Shown here in pieces: positions 31,043 through 37,881 of a DNA stretch of 64,000 nucleotides. The translations under genes were made by a program, and so were the position numbers. The notes beneath the pieces are model-generated. The model did not search any database, had not been told where the DNA came from, and saw nothing but the letters and a program-made list of their open reading frames with translations. Within the stretch, counting starts at the first letter, position 1, and every line of letters begins with the position of its first letter. Origin of the DNA: Brachybacterium timonense (lineage in GTDB: Bacteria > Actinomycetota > Actinomycetes > Actinomycetales > Dermabacteraceae); NCBI RefSeq assembly GCF_900258505.1, contig NZ_LT984895.1:1470261-1534260 (forward strand). The letters are read 5' to 3'.

Positions 31043-31175
31043 GCGGCCACAGTAACGGCATGGCCCGCGATCTCCGCGTGAGGCGCAGGTGTGAAGGGTG
31101 TTGCTCACGCGTCGGCCAAGTGTGTGTGCGTCGGTGTTCACGCTGTTGACATGCGCGGGGCCGCGGGCCGACGAG
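31043..31175. other. Short intergenic region upstream of glgX
   Basis: 133 bp between the glgX start and the terminator of the minus-strand tRNA operon. The only element I can support is the -10-like TACTGT on the minus strand (31054-31049). No gene is seen. Confidence 0.4.
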
Positions 31176-31205
31176 AACGGGCCCGACCATCCGGCCGGGC
31201 CCGTT
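31176..31205 (-). terminator. Terminator hairpin after the minus-strand tRNA operon
   Basis: AACGGGCCCG (31176-31185) pairs perfectly with CGGGCCCGTT (31196-31205), 10-nt loop, beginning 6 nt downstream of tRNA-Val(GAC). There is no T run, which is common for GC-rich actinobacterial terminators. Being symmetrical it could also stop leftward antisense or rightward transcription. Confidence 0.75.
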
Positions 31206-31210
31206 GGGGG

Positions 31211-31282
31211 TGGGCGATACTGGGATCGAACCAGTGACCTCTTTCGTGTCAGGAAAGCGCGCTACCACTGCGCCAATCGCCC
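31211..31282 (-). tRNA. tRNA-Val (anticodon GAC)
   Basis: On the minus strand the acceptor stem is GGGCGAT/ATCGCCC. The anticodon arm CTTTC-CTGACAC-GAAAG gives GAC, reading GTC/GTT (Val). The T arm GGTTCGATCCC is present. The 3' CCA is not encoded. Last gene of the Gly-Cys-Val minus-strand set. Confidence 0.96.
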
Positions 31283-31352
31283 TTATGTCGATCCGAAGAT
31301 CGTTATGACAGTCCATGGACTGCGGTGCCTCGCGACCATAGCGCGAGATGCG

Positions 31353-31423
31353 AGGTGGGTACGGGATTCGAACCCGTGTACACGGCTTTGCAGGCCGTTG
31401 CCTCGCCTCTCGGCCAACCCACC
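31353..31423 (-). tRNA. tRNA-Cys (anticodon GCA)
   Basis: Minus strand, acceptor GGTGGGT/ACCCACC, anticodon arm ACGGC-CTGCAAA-GCCGT gives GCA (Cys). T arm GGTTCGAATCC; U discriminator as usual for tRNA-Cys; CCA not encoded. Confidence 0.96.
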
Positions 31424-31444
31424 GTGTGAGCGGTGATCGCTGCG

Positions 31445-31517
31445 AGCGGACGACGGGACTCGAACCCGCGACCCTCACCTTGGCAAGGTGATGCTCTACC
31501 AACTGAGCCACGTCCGC
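31445..31517 (-). tRNA. tRNA-Gly (anticodon GCC), copy 1
   Basis: Minus strand, acceptor GCGGACG/CGTCCGC, anticodon arm TCACC-TTGCCAA-GGTGA gives GCC (Gly). All 73 nt are identical to the plus-strand copy at 31922-31994. CCA not encoded. First gene of the minus-strand tRNA operon. Confidence 0.97.
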
Positions 31518-31825
31518 GTAGGCAGGTGATCCGGATTCGGGTCTCGCTGCCGACGAAGGAATAGGTTAGGCCCACCAGTGCCCGGTGCGCAAACCGTGGC
31601 GGCCCGAGGTGGCCAGCGTCACCGTTGCTGCCGTGGGGGCGGCAGCTCTGGGGGTCTGTGGGGACGGCGCGTGTGCGCTTATTGGCAGAGCGTGGTCGTT
31701 GTACGGCCGGAAGGAGCGGCACCCTCGCACCCGATGCTTGTCGGAGGTCACATCCCAGAATGTGCGCCCGCGACGAGACCCCGTGTAATATCGATCAGGT
31801 TCCTCCGCTGAGAGGAACAGCCCCC
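31518..31825. promoter_or_regulatory. Bidirectional promoter region between two tRNA operons
   Basis: 308 bp with no convincing gene. For the minus-strand operon: -35-like TTGCGC (minus 31592-31587), 18-bp spacer, -10-like TAACCT (minus 31568-31563). For the plus-strand operon: -10-like TAATAT at 31786-31791, followed by a leader hairpin GTTCCTC/GAGGAAC (31799-31818) just before tRNA-Val. A second stem GCTGCCG/CGGCAGC lies at 31627-31646. The middle (31590-31780) shows no gene that I can defend. Confidence 0.6.
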
Positions 31826-31897
31826 GGGCGATTGGCGTAGTGGTAGCGCGCTTCCTTCACACGGAAGAGGTCACTGGTTCGATCCCAGTATCGCCCA
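31826..31897 (+). tRNA. tRNA-Val (anticodon CAC)
   Basis: Acceptor GGGCGAT/ATCGCCC, anticodon arm CTTCC-TTCACAC-GGAAG gives CAC, reading GTG (Val). Same acceptor and T arm as the Val(GAC) gene on the other strand. CCA not encoded; tRNA-Gly follows 24 nt later. Confidence 0.96.
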
Positions 31898-31921
31898 CGA
31901 AGGCTCCTCGGAGTCCTTCAC

Positions 31922-31994
31922 GCGGACGTGGCTCAGTTGGTAGAGCATCACCTTGCCAAGGTGAGGGTCGCGGGTTCGAGTCCCGTCGTCCGCT
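31922..31994 (+). tRNA. tRNA-Gly (anticodon GCC), copy 2
   Basis: Identical over 73 nt to the minus-strand copy at 31445-31517. Anticodon GCC (Gly); CCA not encoded. Followed by a terminator 10 nt later. Confidence 0.97.
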
Positions 31995-32004
31995 CCCGCA
32001 GGCA

Positions 32005-32036
32005 GAGCCCCGGCAGATGGATGCCGGGGCTCTTGT
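32005..32036 (+). terminator. Terminator of the plus-strand tRNA operon
   Basis: GAGCCCCGGC (32005-32014) pairs perfectly with GCCGGGGCTC (32023-32032), 8-nt loop, followed by TTGT. It ends the tRNA-Val/tRNA-Gly transcript. Confidence 0.85.
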
Positions 32037-32296
32037 CGTCTCTGAGCACCATGCGCCGTCATGTGCCGTGCCGCGTGCAGCACCCCTCATCGCCGCACCT
32101 CGCGCTCGTAAGGGCGGGTGTGCTCATGCGTGCCCGTTGCCCTGGCACTCTCTGCGCTCTCGAAACGTTCCTGTCGCAGGACTGCGACATGGCATCCTTG
32201 CCCTGCGACACCGATGCGACCAGCTCGCGATGAGCGGTCCGTAGCGTGGTGATCACGGACGGCAGGGGGTCGTCCGATGAGCTGAGGAGTAAAGCC
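32037..32296 (+). promoter_or_regulatory. Upstream region of the lipoprotein/OmpA/two-component operon
   Basis: 260 bp without a gene. A palindrome TGTCGCA-GGAC-TGCGACA lies at 32172-32189, with two further TGCGAC half-sites at 32204-32209 and 32215-32220. A -10-like TAGCGT follows at 32242-32247, and a GAGGAG ribosome binding site at ~32284-32289 stands 7 nt before the lipoprotein ATG. The half-sites sit where an activator or repressor would bind; which protein binds is unknown. Confidence 0.55.
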
Positions 32297-33025
32297 ATGA
32301 CCCGAACCAGGATCCTTCCCCGCGTGACGACATCCGCTGTCAGCATCGCGGCCATTGCTGTGATCGCCAGCGGTTGCTCGCTGGGCATTGGCAGTGGCGA
32401 TGGCGGGGACGCCCCTGCCGGTGGCGGAGCGGACCAGGAACAGCCCGAGAAGCCCCAGGGCGGCGACTCCGAGGATGCTGAGGCGAGCGACAGCGGTCAG
32501 AGCGATGAGGCCGACGATGCTGACGAGGCCGCAGAGTCCGGCGACGCCGCGGCATCGGACGGCGGTGGTGACACCGTCGTTGATGAGGACGCTGCGGCCG
32601 CGGGAGTGGACCCGAGCACGGTGGGTGATCCGATCGCTTCTGCTGAAGCGCCCGCGATCGTCGAGGGCGACCCCGAGGCCACCATGACTGTGAACCTGCA
32701 CAGCCTTACTCGCAGTGGTGAGACTGTGGTCGCGGTTTACTCCTTCCAGGTGCACTCCACGCACACCGATCACCAGGATGACCTTTACGATTATTTTGGC
32801 GGCGACGGGTGGCATCCCTTCCTGATCGACACGAAGAACCTCAACCGTCACGACGTGATGACCGGTGACGGGAGTGCCCAAACCGACTACATGGGCGGTG
32901 AGTTCCGGCCCGGTCAGACCTTCTACGCCTACGCCGTCTTCGCGGCGCCGCCGGCGGACGTCACCACGATGGACGCCTCCCTTTCCGACGGCGCCCCGAT
33001 GGCCACGGGGGTTCCGCTGCGATGA
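32297..33025 (+). CDS. Lipoprotein of unknown function, first gene of a two-component operon
   Basis: 242 residues. A lipoprotein signal peptide ends in VIASGC (lipidation Cys27). Residues ~30-125 are low-complexity, acidic and Gly/Ala-rich, a spacer reaching through the wall. The folded C-terminal domain (~130-242) has TMTVNLHSLTRSGETVVAVY and GQTFYAYAVFAAPPADVTTM, an all-beta pattern; I do not recognise a named family. ATG 32297 has a good GAGGAG ribosome binding site; an upstream in-frame start would add residues before the signal peptide and is rejected. The stop overlaps the OmpA-domain gene (ATGA). Confidence 0.85.
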   Translation: MTRTRILPRVTTSAVSIAAIAVIASGCSLGIGSGDGGDAPAGGGADQEQPEKPQGGDSEDAEASDSGQSDEADDADEAAESGDAAASDGGGDTVVDEDAAAAGVDPSTVGDPIASAEAPAIVEGDPEATMTVNLHSLTRSGETVVAVYSFQVHSTHTDHQDDLYDYFGGDGWHPFLIDTKNLNRHDVMTGDGSAQTDYMGGEFRPGQTFYAYAVFAAPPADVTTMDASLSDGAPMATGVPLR

Positions 33026-33543
33026 GCCGCATGACCCGACGCGCCGCTATCGGCGCCGCACTTGTGCTCGCGCTCCCGGCTGCCGCGCTGGCAGACGGGG
33101 ACGAGAAGAAGAACGTCACCCCGCTGAACCGGAACATCTCGGAGCTGAATCGGAACATCACACCCATGCAGTCTGTCGAGAGCTCCGAGGACTCGACCAC
33201 CATCACGCTGCAGACCGACATCCTCTTCGAGTTCGGCAAGGCCGAGCTGTCCGGAGCGGCATCCACCAAGATCGGGGAGATCATCACGGACATCCCCCAG
33301 GGAGCCACGGTCTCCGTCGACGGCCACACGGATGACATCCCGTTCTCCGGGGATGGTGGAAACCAGAAGCTCTCCGAGGATCGAGCCCAGGCCGTGGCCG
33401 ACGCCATCACGAAGAGCCGTAAGGACCTCAACCTCAAGGTCGCCGGACACGCTGAAAGCCAGCCGGTGGAGAACCCGTCGGGGGAGGATGCGAGCGCTGC
33501 TCGCGCGAAGAATCGCCGCGTGGAGATCCGCTATGACGGCTGA
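33022..33543 (+). CDS. Secreted OmpA-domain protein
   Basis: 173 residues. A signal peptide (MTRRAAIGAALVLALPAAALA) precedes a short linker with a repeated LNRNI motif and an OmpA-like domain: LQTDILFEFGKAELSG, VSVDGHTDDIP and NQKLSEDRAQAVADAI, the peptidoglycan-binding signature. OmpA-like domains bind the peptide stem of peptidoglycan. It overlaps the lipoprotein gene by ATGA, and the response regulator ATG lies inside its last codons. A likely wall-binding partner for the envelope signal read by the kinase; this link is inferred. Confidence 0.9.
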   Translation: MSRMTRRAAIGAALVLALPAAALADGDEKKNVTPLNRNISELNRNITPMQSVESSEDSTTITLQTDILFEFGKAELSGAASTKIGEIITDIPQGATVSVDGHTDDIPFSGDGGNQKLSEDRAQAVADAITKSRKDLNLKVAGHAESQPVENPSGEDASAARAKNRRVEIRYDG

Positions 33544-34297
33544 TCGCTGGGCGCTCGACCCCACCGCACAGCCCGGGGGCGGGGTCTCGCCCCGCCCCCG
33601 GATCCTGCTGGTGGATGACGACGAGACCATCCGTGAGCATCTCACCGGTGTCCTGCAGCGCTCCGGCCTCGAGGTTGAGGTCGCCGAACACGGTGCCGCC
33701 GCGCTGGACGCCATCTCCCGGCAGTTGCCGGACCTCGTCGTGCTGGACGTGATGATGCCGATCATGGATGGACGTGAGGCGCTGCGCCGCATCCGTGCCG
33801 AGCATGCTGCGCTGCCGGTCATCCTCCTCACGCAGGTGGGGGAGAGCTTCGAGCGGGCCGCCGCACTCGATGAGGGCGCTGACGACTACCTCAACAAACC
33901 CTTCGACCCGCAGGAGCTGATGGCCCGCATCCGCGCAGTCCTGCGGCGCAGCGGCAACGGCACCGGCACCCTGCGCGCCTCCCAACGGCTGATCGCCGGT
34001 GACCTTGTGCTGGACCGTACGGCCCGTCGGGTGCTGCTCGGCGGACGGGAGAAGCAGCTGACACCGCGGGCTCTGGCACTGCTGGAGTTCCTCATGATCC
34101 ACCCCGACGAAGTCTTCGACCGCGACCGCCTTTTGCAGACCGTCTGGGGTTTCGACGCGGTGGTCACCACCCGCGCCGTCGACCACCGGGTCGCGGAGAT
34201 CCGCAAGACTCTCGGGGACGACGCCGGCACACCCGTCTGGATCGAGACCGTGCCCTCCCTCGGATACCGCTTCGTGCACAAGGTCGATCGCGGATGA
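33533..34297 (+). CDS. OmpR/PhoB-family response regulator
   Basis: 254 residues. Receiver domain ~22-135: acid pocket DDD (28-30), phosphoacceptor Asp72 in LVVLDVMMPIMDG, Thr100 and Lys122 (LNKPFDP). Winged-helix DNA-binding domain ~155-250 with KQLTPRALALLEFLMIHPDE and TTRAVDHRVAEIRKTLGDD ending PSLGYRFVHK. ATG 33533 overlaps the OmpA-domain gene by 11 nt. The kinase gene follows with an ATGA overlap. Confidence 0.95.
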   Translation: MTADRWALDPTAQPGGGVSPRPRILLVDDDETIREHLTGVLQRSGLEVEVAEHGAAALDAISRQLPDLVVLDVMMPIMDGREALRRIRAEHAALPVILLTQVGESFERAAALDEGADDYLNKPFDPQELMARIRAVLRRSGNGTGTLRASQRLIAGDLVLDRTARRVLLGGREKQLTPRALALLEFLMIHPDEVFDRDRLLQTVWGFDAVVTTRAVDHRVAEIRKTLGDDAGTPVWIETVPSLGYRFVHKVDRG

Positions 34298-35205
34298 GCC
34301 GACGCTCGCTGCTCCTGGTCGTGGGCCTGCTAGTCGTCCCGCTCGCGCTCGGGACTCTGCTCACTCTCATCGGCTGGCTCGTCGAGCCGGACCTGATGCT
34401 CCTCGCCGAGGTGCCGCTGCATCGCCTACCGATCCTCGCGGCACTGATCTGGGTGGTGGTCGCCGCCCCCGCGCTCGCGGTCCATGGACTGTGGACTCGC
34501 CGCGCCCGCCGCGAGCACGAGCAGCTCACACGTGAACTCACCGCGAGCCGTCACCGCCTCGTTGCCCGCCTCGACCACGAGATCAAGAACCCGCTGCAGG
34601 GCATCCGGGCTGCACTGGCCGACGAACCCTCGGACCGGCAGCGCGCCAGCATCGACATCCAGTCCAAACGGCTGATGACGCTGCTGCGCGATCTGCGCAA
34701 GATCGGCGAGGTCGAGCACATGCCCCTCGAAACACAGCTGGTCGACCTGCCGTCGCTCACCCGTGAAGCTGTCGGCGCGACCATGGATCTGCCCGGCGCC
34801 CAGTCGCGACGCTGGGAGGTGGCATTCCCTACTGCCCCGCGACCGCTTCCGCCTGTTCACGGAGATGAGGACCTGCTGTTCCTCGCCCTGCTGAACGTGC
34901 TCGGCAACGCCGTGAAGTACTCCGCCGATGGTGACGCGATCGAGGTGCGCGGACAGACCGCGGACGGCATGGTGACCGTGGAGATCGCCGACACCGGACG
35001 TGGCATCCCGCCCGCTGAGCAGGAGCTGGTGTGGGAAGAACTGGGCCGCGCGCAGGAGGCCCGCGGTATCGAAGGCTCCGGGCTGGGTCTGCCGATGGTC
35101 CGCGCGATCCTCGAAAGGCACGGCGGGAGTGCGACCCTCGAATCCTGGCACGGCGAGGGGACGCTGATCAGGCTGCGCCTGCCGGCAGCTGCTCCCGCGG
35201 CGTGA
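34294..35205 (+). CDS. Intramembrane-type sensor histidine kinase
   Basis: 303 residues. Two membrane segments (~5-29 and ~45-64) enclose an external loop of only ~15 residues, so it has no extracytoplasmic sensor domain. The H box is RLDHEIKNPLQG (phosphoacceptor His95); N box NVLGNAVKYSADG, G1 DTGRGIPPAEQ and G2 GIEGSGLGLPMVRAI. The lipoprotein and OmpA-domain protein encoded upstream are the natural candidates to supply the signal. The 3' end overlaps the convergent ctlX gene by 38 nt. Confidence 0.94.
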   Translation: MSRRSLLLVVGLLVVPLALGTLLTLIGWLVEPDLMLLAEVPLHRLPILAALIWVVVAAPALAVHGLWTRRARREHEQLTRELTASRHRLVARLDHEIKNPLQGIRAALADEPSDRQRASIDIQSKRLMTLLRDLRKIGEVEHMPLETQLVDLPSLTREAVGATMDLPGAQSRRWEVAFPTAPRPLPPVHGDEDLLFLALLNVLGNAVKYSADGDAIEVRGQTADGMVTVEIADTGRGIPPAEQELVWEELGRAQEARGIEGSGLGLPMVRAILERHGGSATLESWHGEGTLIRLRLPAAAPAA

Positions 35206-36184
35206 GGTGATTGCCCGCGATCATGCAGCGCACTGAGCCGCCGGCCGTCTCGATCGTAGGGACCGGCACGACCAGCAGTCGAGTGCGCTGCTCGATCTTG
35301 CGGCGCTGCTGAGCCGTGAGCGCGAAAGCCGCGGTCTCGCTCATCACGAGCACCGTGCCGTCGCGCCCCCGCAGCTCGATGCAGTTCCCCGCAAAGGAGC
35401 GCACCTGCTCCTCGGAGATCTCTACAACGTGATGCCCGGTCGCCTGCAGGGTGTCGATCACCTCGGCGCGACGGGCAGGATCGCGGATCAGCTCCGCGCC
35501 GACCAGAGCGAGCTGCTCGCCCACACTCATCAGCACGTTCGTGTGGTACACCGGCACGCCGTCCGCATCGGTCGCGTCGAAGACGATCGGCGAGTAGCCG
35601 CGGTCGATGCAGAACTCCCGCAGCAGGCCCTCGTCCATCCGCCGGGAACGGCAGGCGTAGGCGACGCGATGCACGTGATCCAACACCATCGCGCCGGTTC
35701 CTTCGAGGAACAGGCCGTCATCCTCACGTGGTGAGTAGTCGACCACACGCCGCACCACGAACTGCTCGCGCAGGCGACGCAGCACATCCTGCCGACGCTC
35801 ATGCCTGCGATTCGGCGCATACAGCGGGAACAGACACACCGTGCCGTCCGCGTGCGTGGTGATCCAGTTGTTCGGGAAGACGCTGTCCGGACGGGTCATC
35901 GAGGCGTCATCGAAGACGCGAACTTGGACACCGCACCGACGCAGGGCTGTGGCCAGACCGGTGACCTCACGCCGGGCGCGCGCCGCGATCTCGACGGCGC
36001 TTCCGCTCGCATCCGACTGGAAGGCGTTGTCAGCGAGCGTGGCCGGGTTCGGTGTGAAGTGGCGGGGCCGAATGAGGAAGACCGCAGCAGGGGACTGGGG
36101 AGCCCGCAGCGCCTCTGCCGACGGCAAAACTCCGCACGCCGAGCGGGCAGCGGCGATGGGGTGCGCCGCCAGCTGATCCGTCAC
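35168..36184 (-). CDS. ctlX: CtlX-type citrulline hydrolase (amidinotransferase fold)
   Basis: 338 residues of the guanidino-modifying, arginine deiminase-like family. TRPDSVFPNNWITTHADGTV and VYHTNVLMSVGEQLALVG (catalytic His region) and GGSVRCMIAGNHLTPRE with the nucleophile Cys (~320) are visible. This is the pattern of CtlX-type citrulline utilisation hydrolases, which split citrulline to ornithine, CO2 and ammonia. ocd lies 2 nt upstream on the same strand, so citrulline can go to ornithine and on to proline. A different amidine substrate (for example dimethylarginine) is possible. Confidence 0.85.
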   Translation of the reverse strand: MTDQLAAHPIAAARSACGVLPSAEALRAPQSPAAVFLIRPRHFTPNPATLADNAFQSDASGSAVEIAARARREVTGLATALRRCGVQVRVFDDASMTRPDSVFPNNWITTHADGTVCLFPLYAPNRRHERRQDVLRRLREQFVVRRVVDYSPREDDGLFLEGTGAMVLDHVHRVAYACRSRRMDEGLLREFCIDRGYSPIVFDATDADGVPVYHTNVLMSVGEQLALVGAELIRDPARRAEVIDTLQATGHHVVEISEEQVRSFAGNCIELRGRDGTVLVMSETAAFALTAQQRRKIEQRTRLLVVPVPTIETAGGSVRCMIAGNHLTPREQLPAGAA

Positions 36185-36186
36185 CG

Positions 36187-37215
36187 TCAGCCCACCGGGG
36201 AGAAGACGCTGATGAGCGAGAACAGATCCTTGGGATCGTTCGGGTTCGCCACAAGGTCGACATCGCCCATCAGCTCCGTGCCGCGGTTCGCGTCGCGCGC
36301 GTAACGCAGGCCCGAGAAGTCCGAAATGGCGAAGCCCACCGAATCAAAGATGGTGACCTGCTCAGCGCTGGTGCGGCCCTTGGCACGTCCTGCAATGACC
36401 TCCCACAGCTCAGTCACCGGGAAGTCAGCTGGCTTCTGCTGAATCTCACCCTCGATGCGGGTCTGCGGGGTGAACTCGACGAAGACAGGGCCGAGGTCAA
36501 GGACCCCGGGGGCGAGCTCGGTCTTGCCCGGACAATCACCGCCGATCGCGTTGAGGTGCATGCCTGGCGTGACCATGTCCTCGGTGAGGATGGTCGCGAG
36601 TTGTTTGTCGGCCGTGCAGGTGGTGACGATGTCCGCCCCCTCGACGGCTTCGCCTGCGCTGGCCGCGTGGTGAATGCGGAAACCGAGCGGCTCCAGGTTG
36701 CGGCGCATCTTCTCCATCGCTGCCGGATCCACGTCGAAAATCCGCAGATCCTCGATGCCCAGGACAGCTCGGAAGGCGAGAGCCTGAAACTCGGACTGCG
36801 AGCCGGAGCCGATCATCGCGCTGACCCGCGCATCGGGACGGGCCAGGTGCTTCGCGGCCATCGCTGAGGTCGCGGCCGTGCGCAGGGCGGTCAGCAGCGT
36901 CATCTCCGCCAGGAAGATCGGGTACCCGTTGTCGACATCGGCCAGTGCACCGAAGGCGGTGACGGTCTGAAAGCCGCGTGCCGGATTCATCGGGTGACCG
37001 TTGACGAACTTGAAGGAGTACAGCTCACCGTCAGAGGTCGGCATGAGCTCGATCACGCCGAAGGGCGTGTGGGATGCGACCCGGGGAGTCTTGTCAAAGC
37101 GCTCCCAGCGCCGATAGTCGTCCTCCACGTACCCGGCCATACCGCGCAGGATGTTCTCGGCACCATCGCGTTGGATCCAGCGCGCCATCGCCTGTACATC
37201 GAGCAGATCCGTCAT
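36187..37215 (-). CDS. ocd: Ornithine cyclodeaminase
   Basis: 342 residues; converts ornithine to proline and ammonia with NAD as tightly bound cofactor. Family segments: HTPFGVIELMPTSDGELYSF (substrate side), TALRTAATSAMAAKHLARP, the Rossmann motif SAMIGSGSQSEFQALAF, IVTTCTADKQLATIL and NAIGGDCPGKTELAPG. Two adjacent ATG codons exist; the one at 37215 is chosen because AAGGAG stands 6 nt before it, whereas it abuts the ATG at 37221. ctlX follows after 2 nt. The divergent Lrp/AsnC gene is the probable regulator. Confidence 0.93.
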   Translation of the reverse strand: MTDLLDVQAMARWIQRDGAENILRGMAGYVEDDYRRWERFDKTPRVASHTPFGVIELMPTSDGELYSFKFVNGHPMNPARGFQTVTAFGALADVDNGYPIFLAEMTLLTALRTAATSAMAAKHLARPDARVSAMIGSGSQSEFQALAFRAVLGIEDLRIFDVDPAAMEKMRRNLEPLGFRIHHAASAGEAVEGADIVTTCTADKQLATILTEDMVTPGMHLNAIGGDCPGKTELAPGVLDLGPVFVEFTPQTRIEGEIQQKPADFPVTELWEVIAGRAKGRTSAEQVTIFDSVGFAISDFSGLRYARDANRGTELMGDVDLVANPNDPKDLFSLISVFSPVG

Positions 37216-37370
37216 CGTCATCTCCTTCGGGTGTCATCGCCCAGAGCGCGTTGGCAGCGCGCGTGTCGTGCACGACCCTAGGAGGCGCATAGTGCGCGCT
37301 CCATTGCTGGATTGCGCGAATTGCGGCGCGGCGATGTGCAGACTGCGCCCCCTGCTCTAGCATTCTGCGC
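37216..37370. promoter_or_regulatory. Divergent ocd / Lrp promoter region with phased TGCGC sites
   Basis: It holds a perfect 12-bp palindrome GTCGTGCACGAC (37265-37276) overlapping a -10-like TAGGGT of ocd (minus 37280-37275), and a GCGCA-TAG-TGCGC inverted repeat (37285-37297). TGCGC also begins at 37293, 37313, 37344 and 37366, spacings of 20, 31 and 22 bp, so they fall on about one helix face. TAGCAT (37358-37363) ends 7 nt before the Lrp ATG. This looks like an array for an Lrp-type oligomer. Confidence 0.6.
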
Positions 37371-37802
37371 ATGCCGGCTCTCAGCGATCTCGACCAGCGG
37401 TTACTGTCCGCGCTGCGCCGCGACGGCAGAGCGCCCGTCACTCAGCTGGCCGTCCAGCTCGGCGTCTCCCGCGCCACCGTCAGTACGCGGATGGAAGCGC
37501 TTGCCGCGCAGGGGGTCATCACCGGGTACACAGTCCGGGTGCGCGAGGCCACCGCCGTCGGCCAGGTACGTGCGATGGCACTGATCGAAGTCGAAGGGCG
37601 CACCACCGACCGGGTGATCGCCAAGCTGCGGGGCTTCGAGGAGATCCAAGCTCTCCACACCACCAACGGCGGCTGGGACCTCGTCGCGGAGATCATCTGC
37701 CAGGACCTCGCCGCCTTCGATGGCGTGCTGCGACGGATCCGCGGGATCGCCGGGGTTGTGAACTCGGAGACCTCCCTGCTGCTGAGCTCCGTGCTGCGCT
37801 GA
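37371..37802 (+). CDS. Lrp/AsnC-family transcriptional regulator
   Basis: 143 residues. N-terminal winged helix-turn-helix ([18 protein letters not shown], then [20 protein letters not shown]) and C-terminal RAM ligand-binding domain ([17 protein letters not shown] to the end). It reads a small molecule, likely an amino acid such as ornithine, citrulline or proline, given the divergent ocd-ctlX operon. ATG 37371 is 7 nt after TAGCAT, with no ribosome binding site: leaderless. Confidence 0.93.
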   Translation: MPALSDLDQRLLSALRRDGRAPVTQLAVQLGVSRATVSTRMEALAAQGVITGYTVRVREATAVGQVRAMALIEVEGRTTDRVIAKLRGFEEIQALHTTNGGWDLVAEIICQDLAAFDGVLRRIRGIAGVVNSETSLLLSSVLR

Positions 37803-37821
37803 ACCCTCGACGGCCCCGGAC

Positions 37822-37858
37822 TACCATGGCGGACGGAACCGGCATCGTGGGCCGGTTC
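37822..37858 (+). promoter_or_regulatory. thrS promoter and leader hairpin
   Basis: -10-like TACCAT at 37822-37827. The leader then starts near 37834 with a perfect 8-bp stem, GAACCGGC (37836-37843) pairing with GCCGGTTC (37851-37858), 7-nt loop. There is no T run, so it is not a terminator by itself. The ribosome binding site AAGGAG follows at ~37870. No T-box or other tRNA-sensing consensus is seen. Confidence 0.5.
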
Positions 37859-37881
37859 GAACCGCACCCAAGGAGAACGCC

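Noticed and set aside
31098-31722. Small open frames across the tRNA genes
   Set aside because: They read through mature tRNA sequences and cannot be real proteins.
31211-31994. Attachment site or integrated element at the tRNA cluster
   Set aside because: tRNA genes are intact and no partial tRNA copy or integrase is nearby; the inverted tRNA-Gly is a full gene.
37836-37858. T-box riboswitch upstream of thrS
   Set aside because: The leader is under 60 nt and lacks the T-box consensus and specifier loop.
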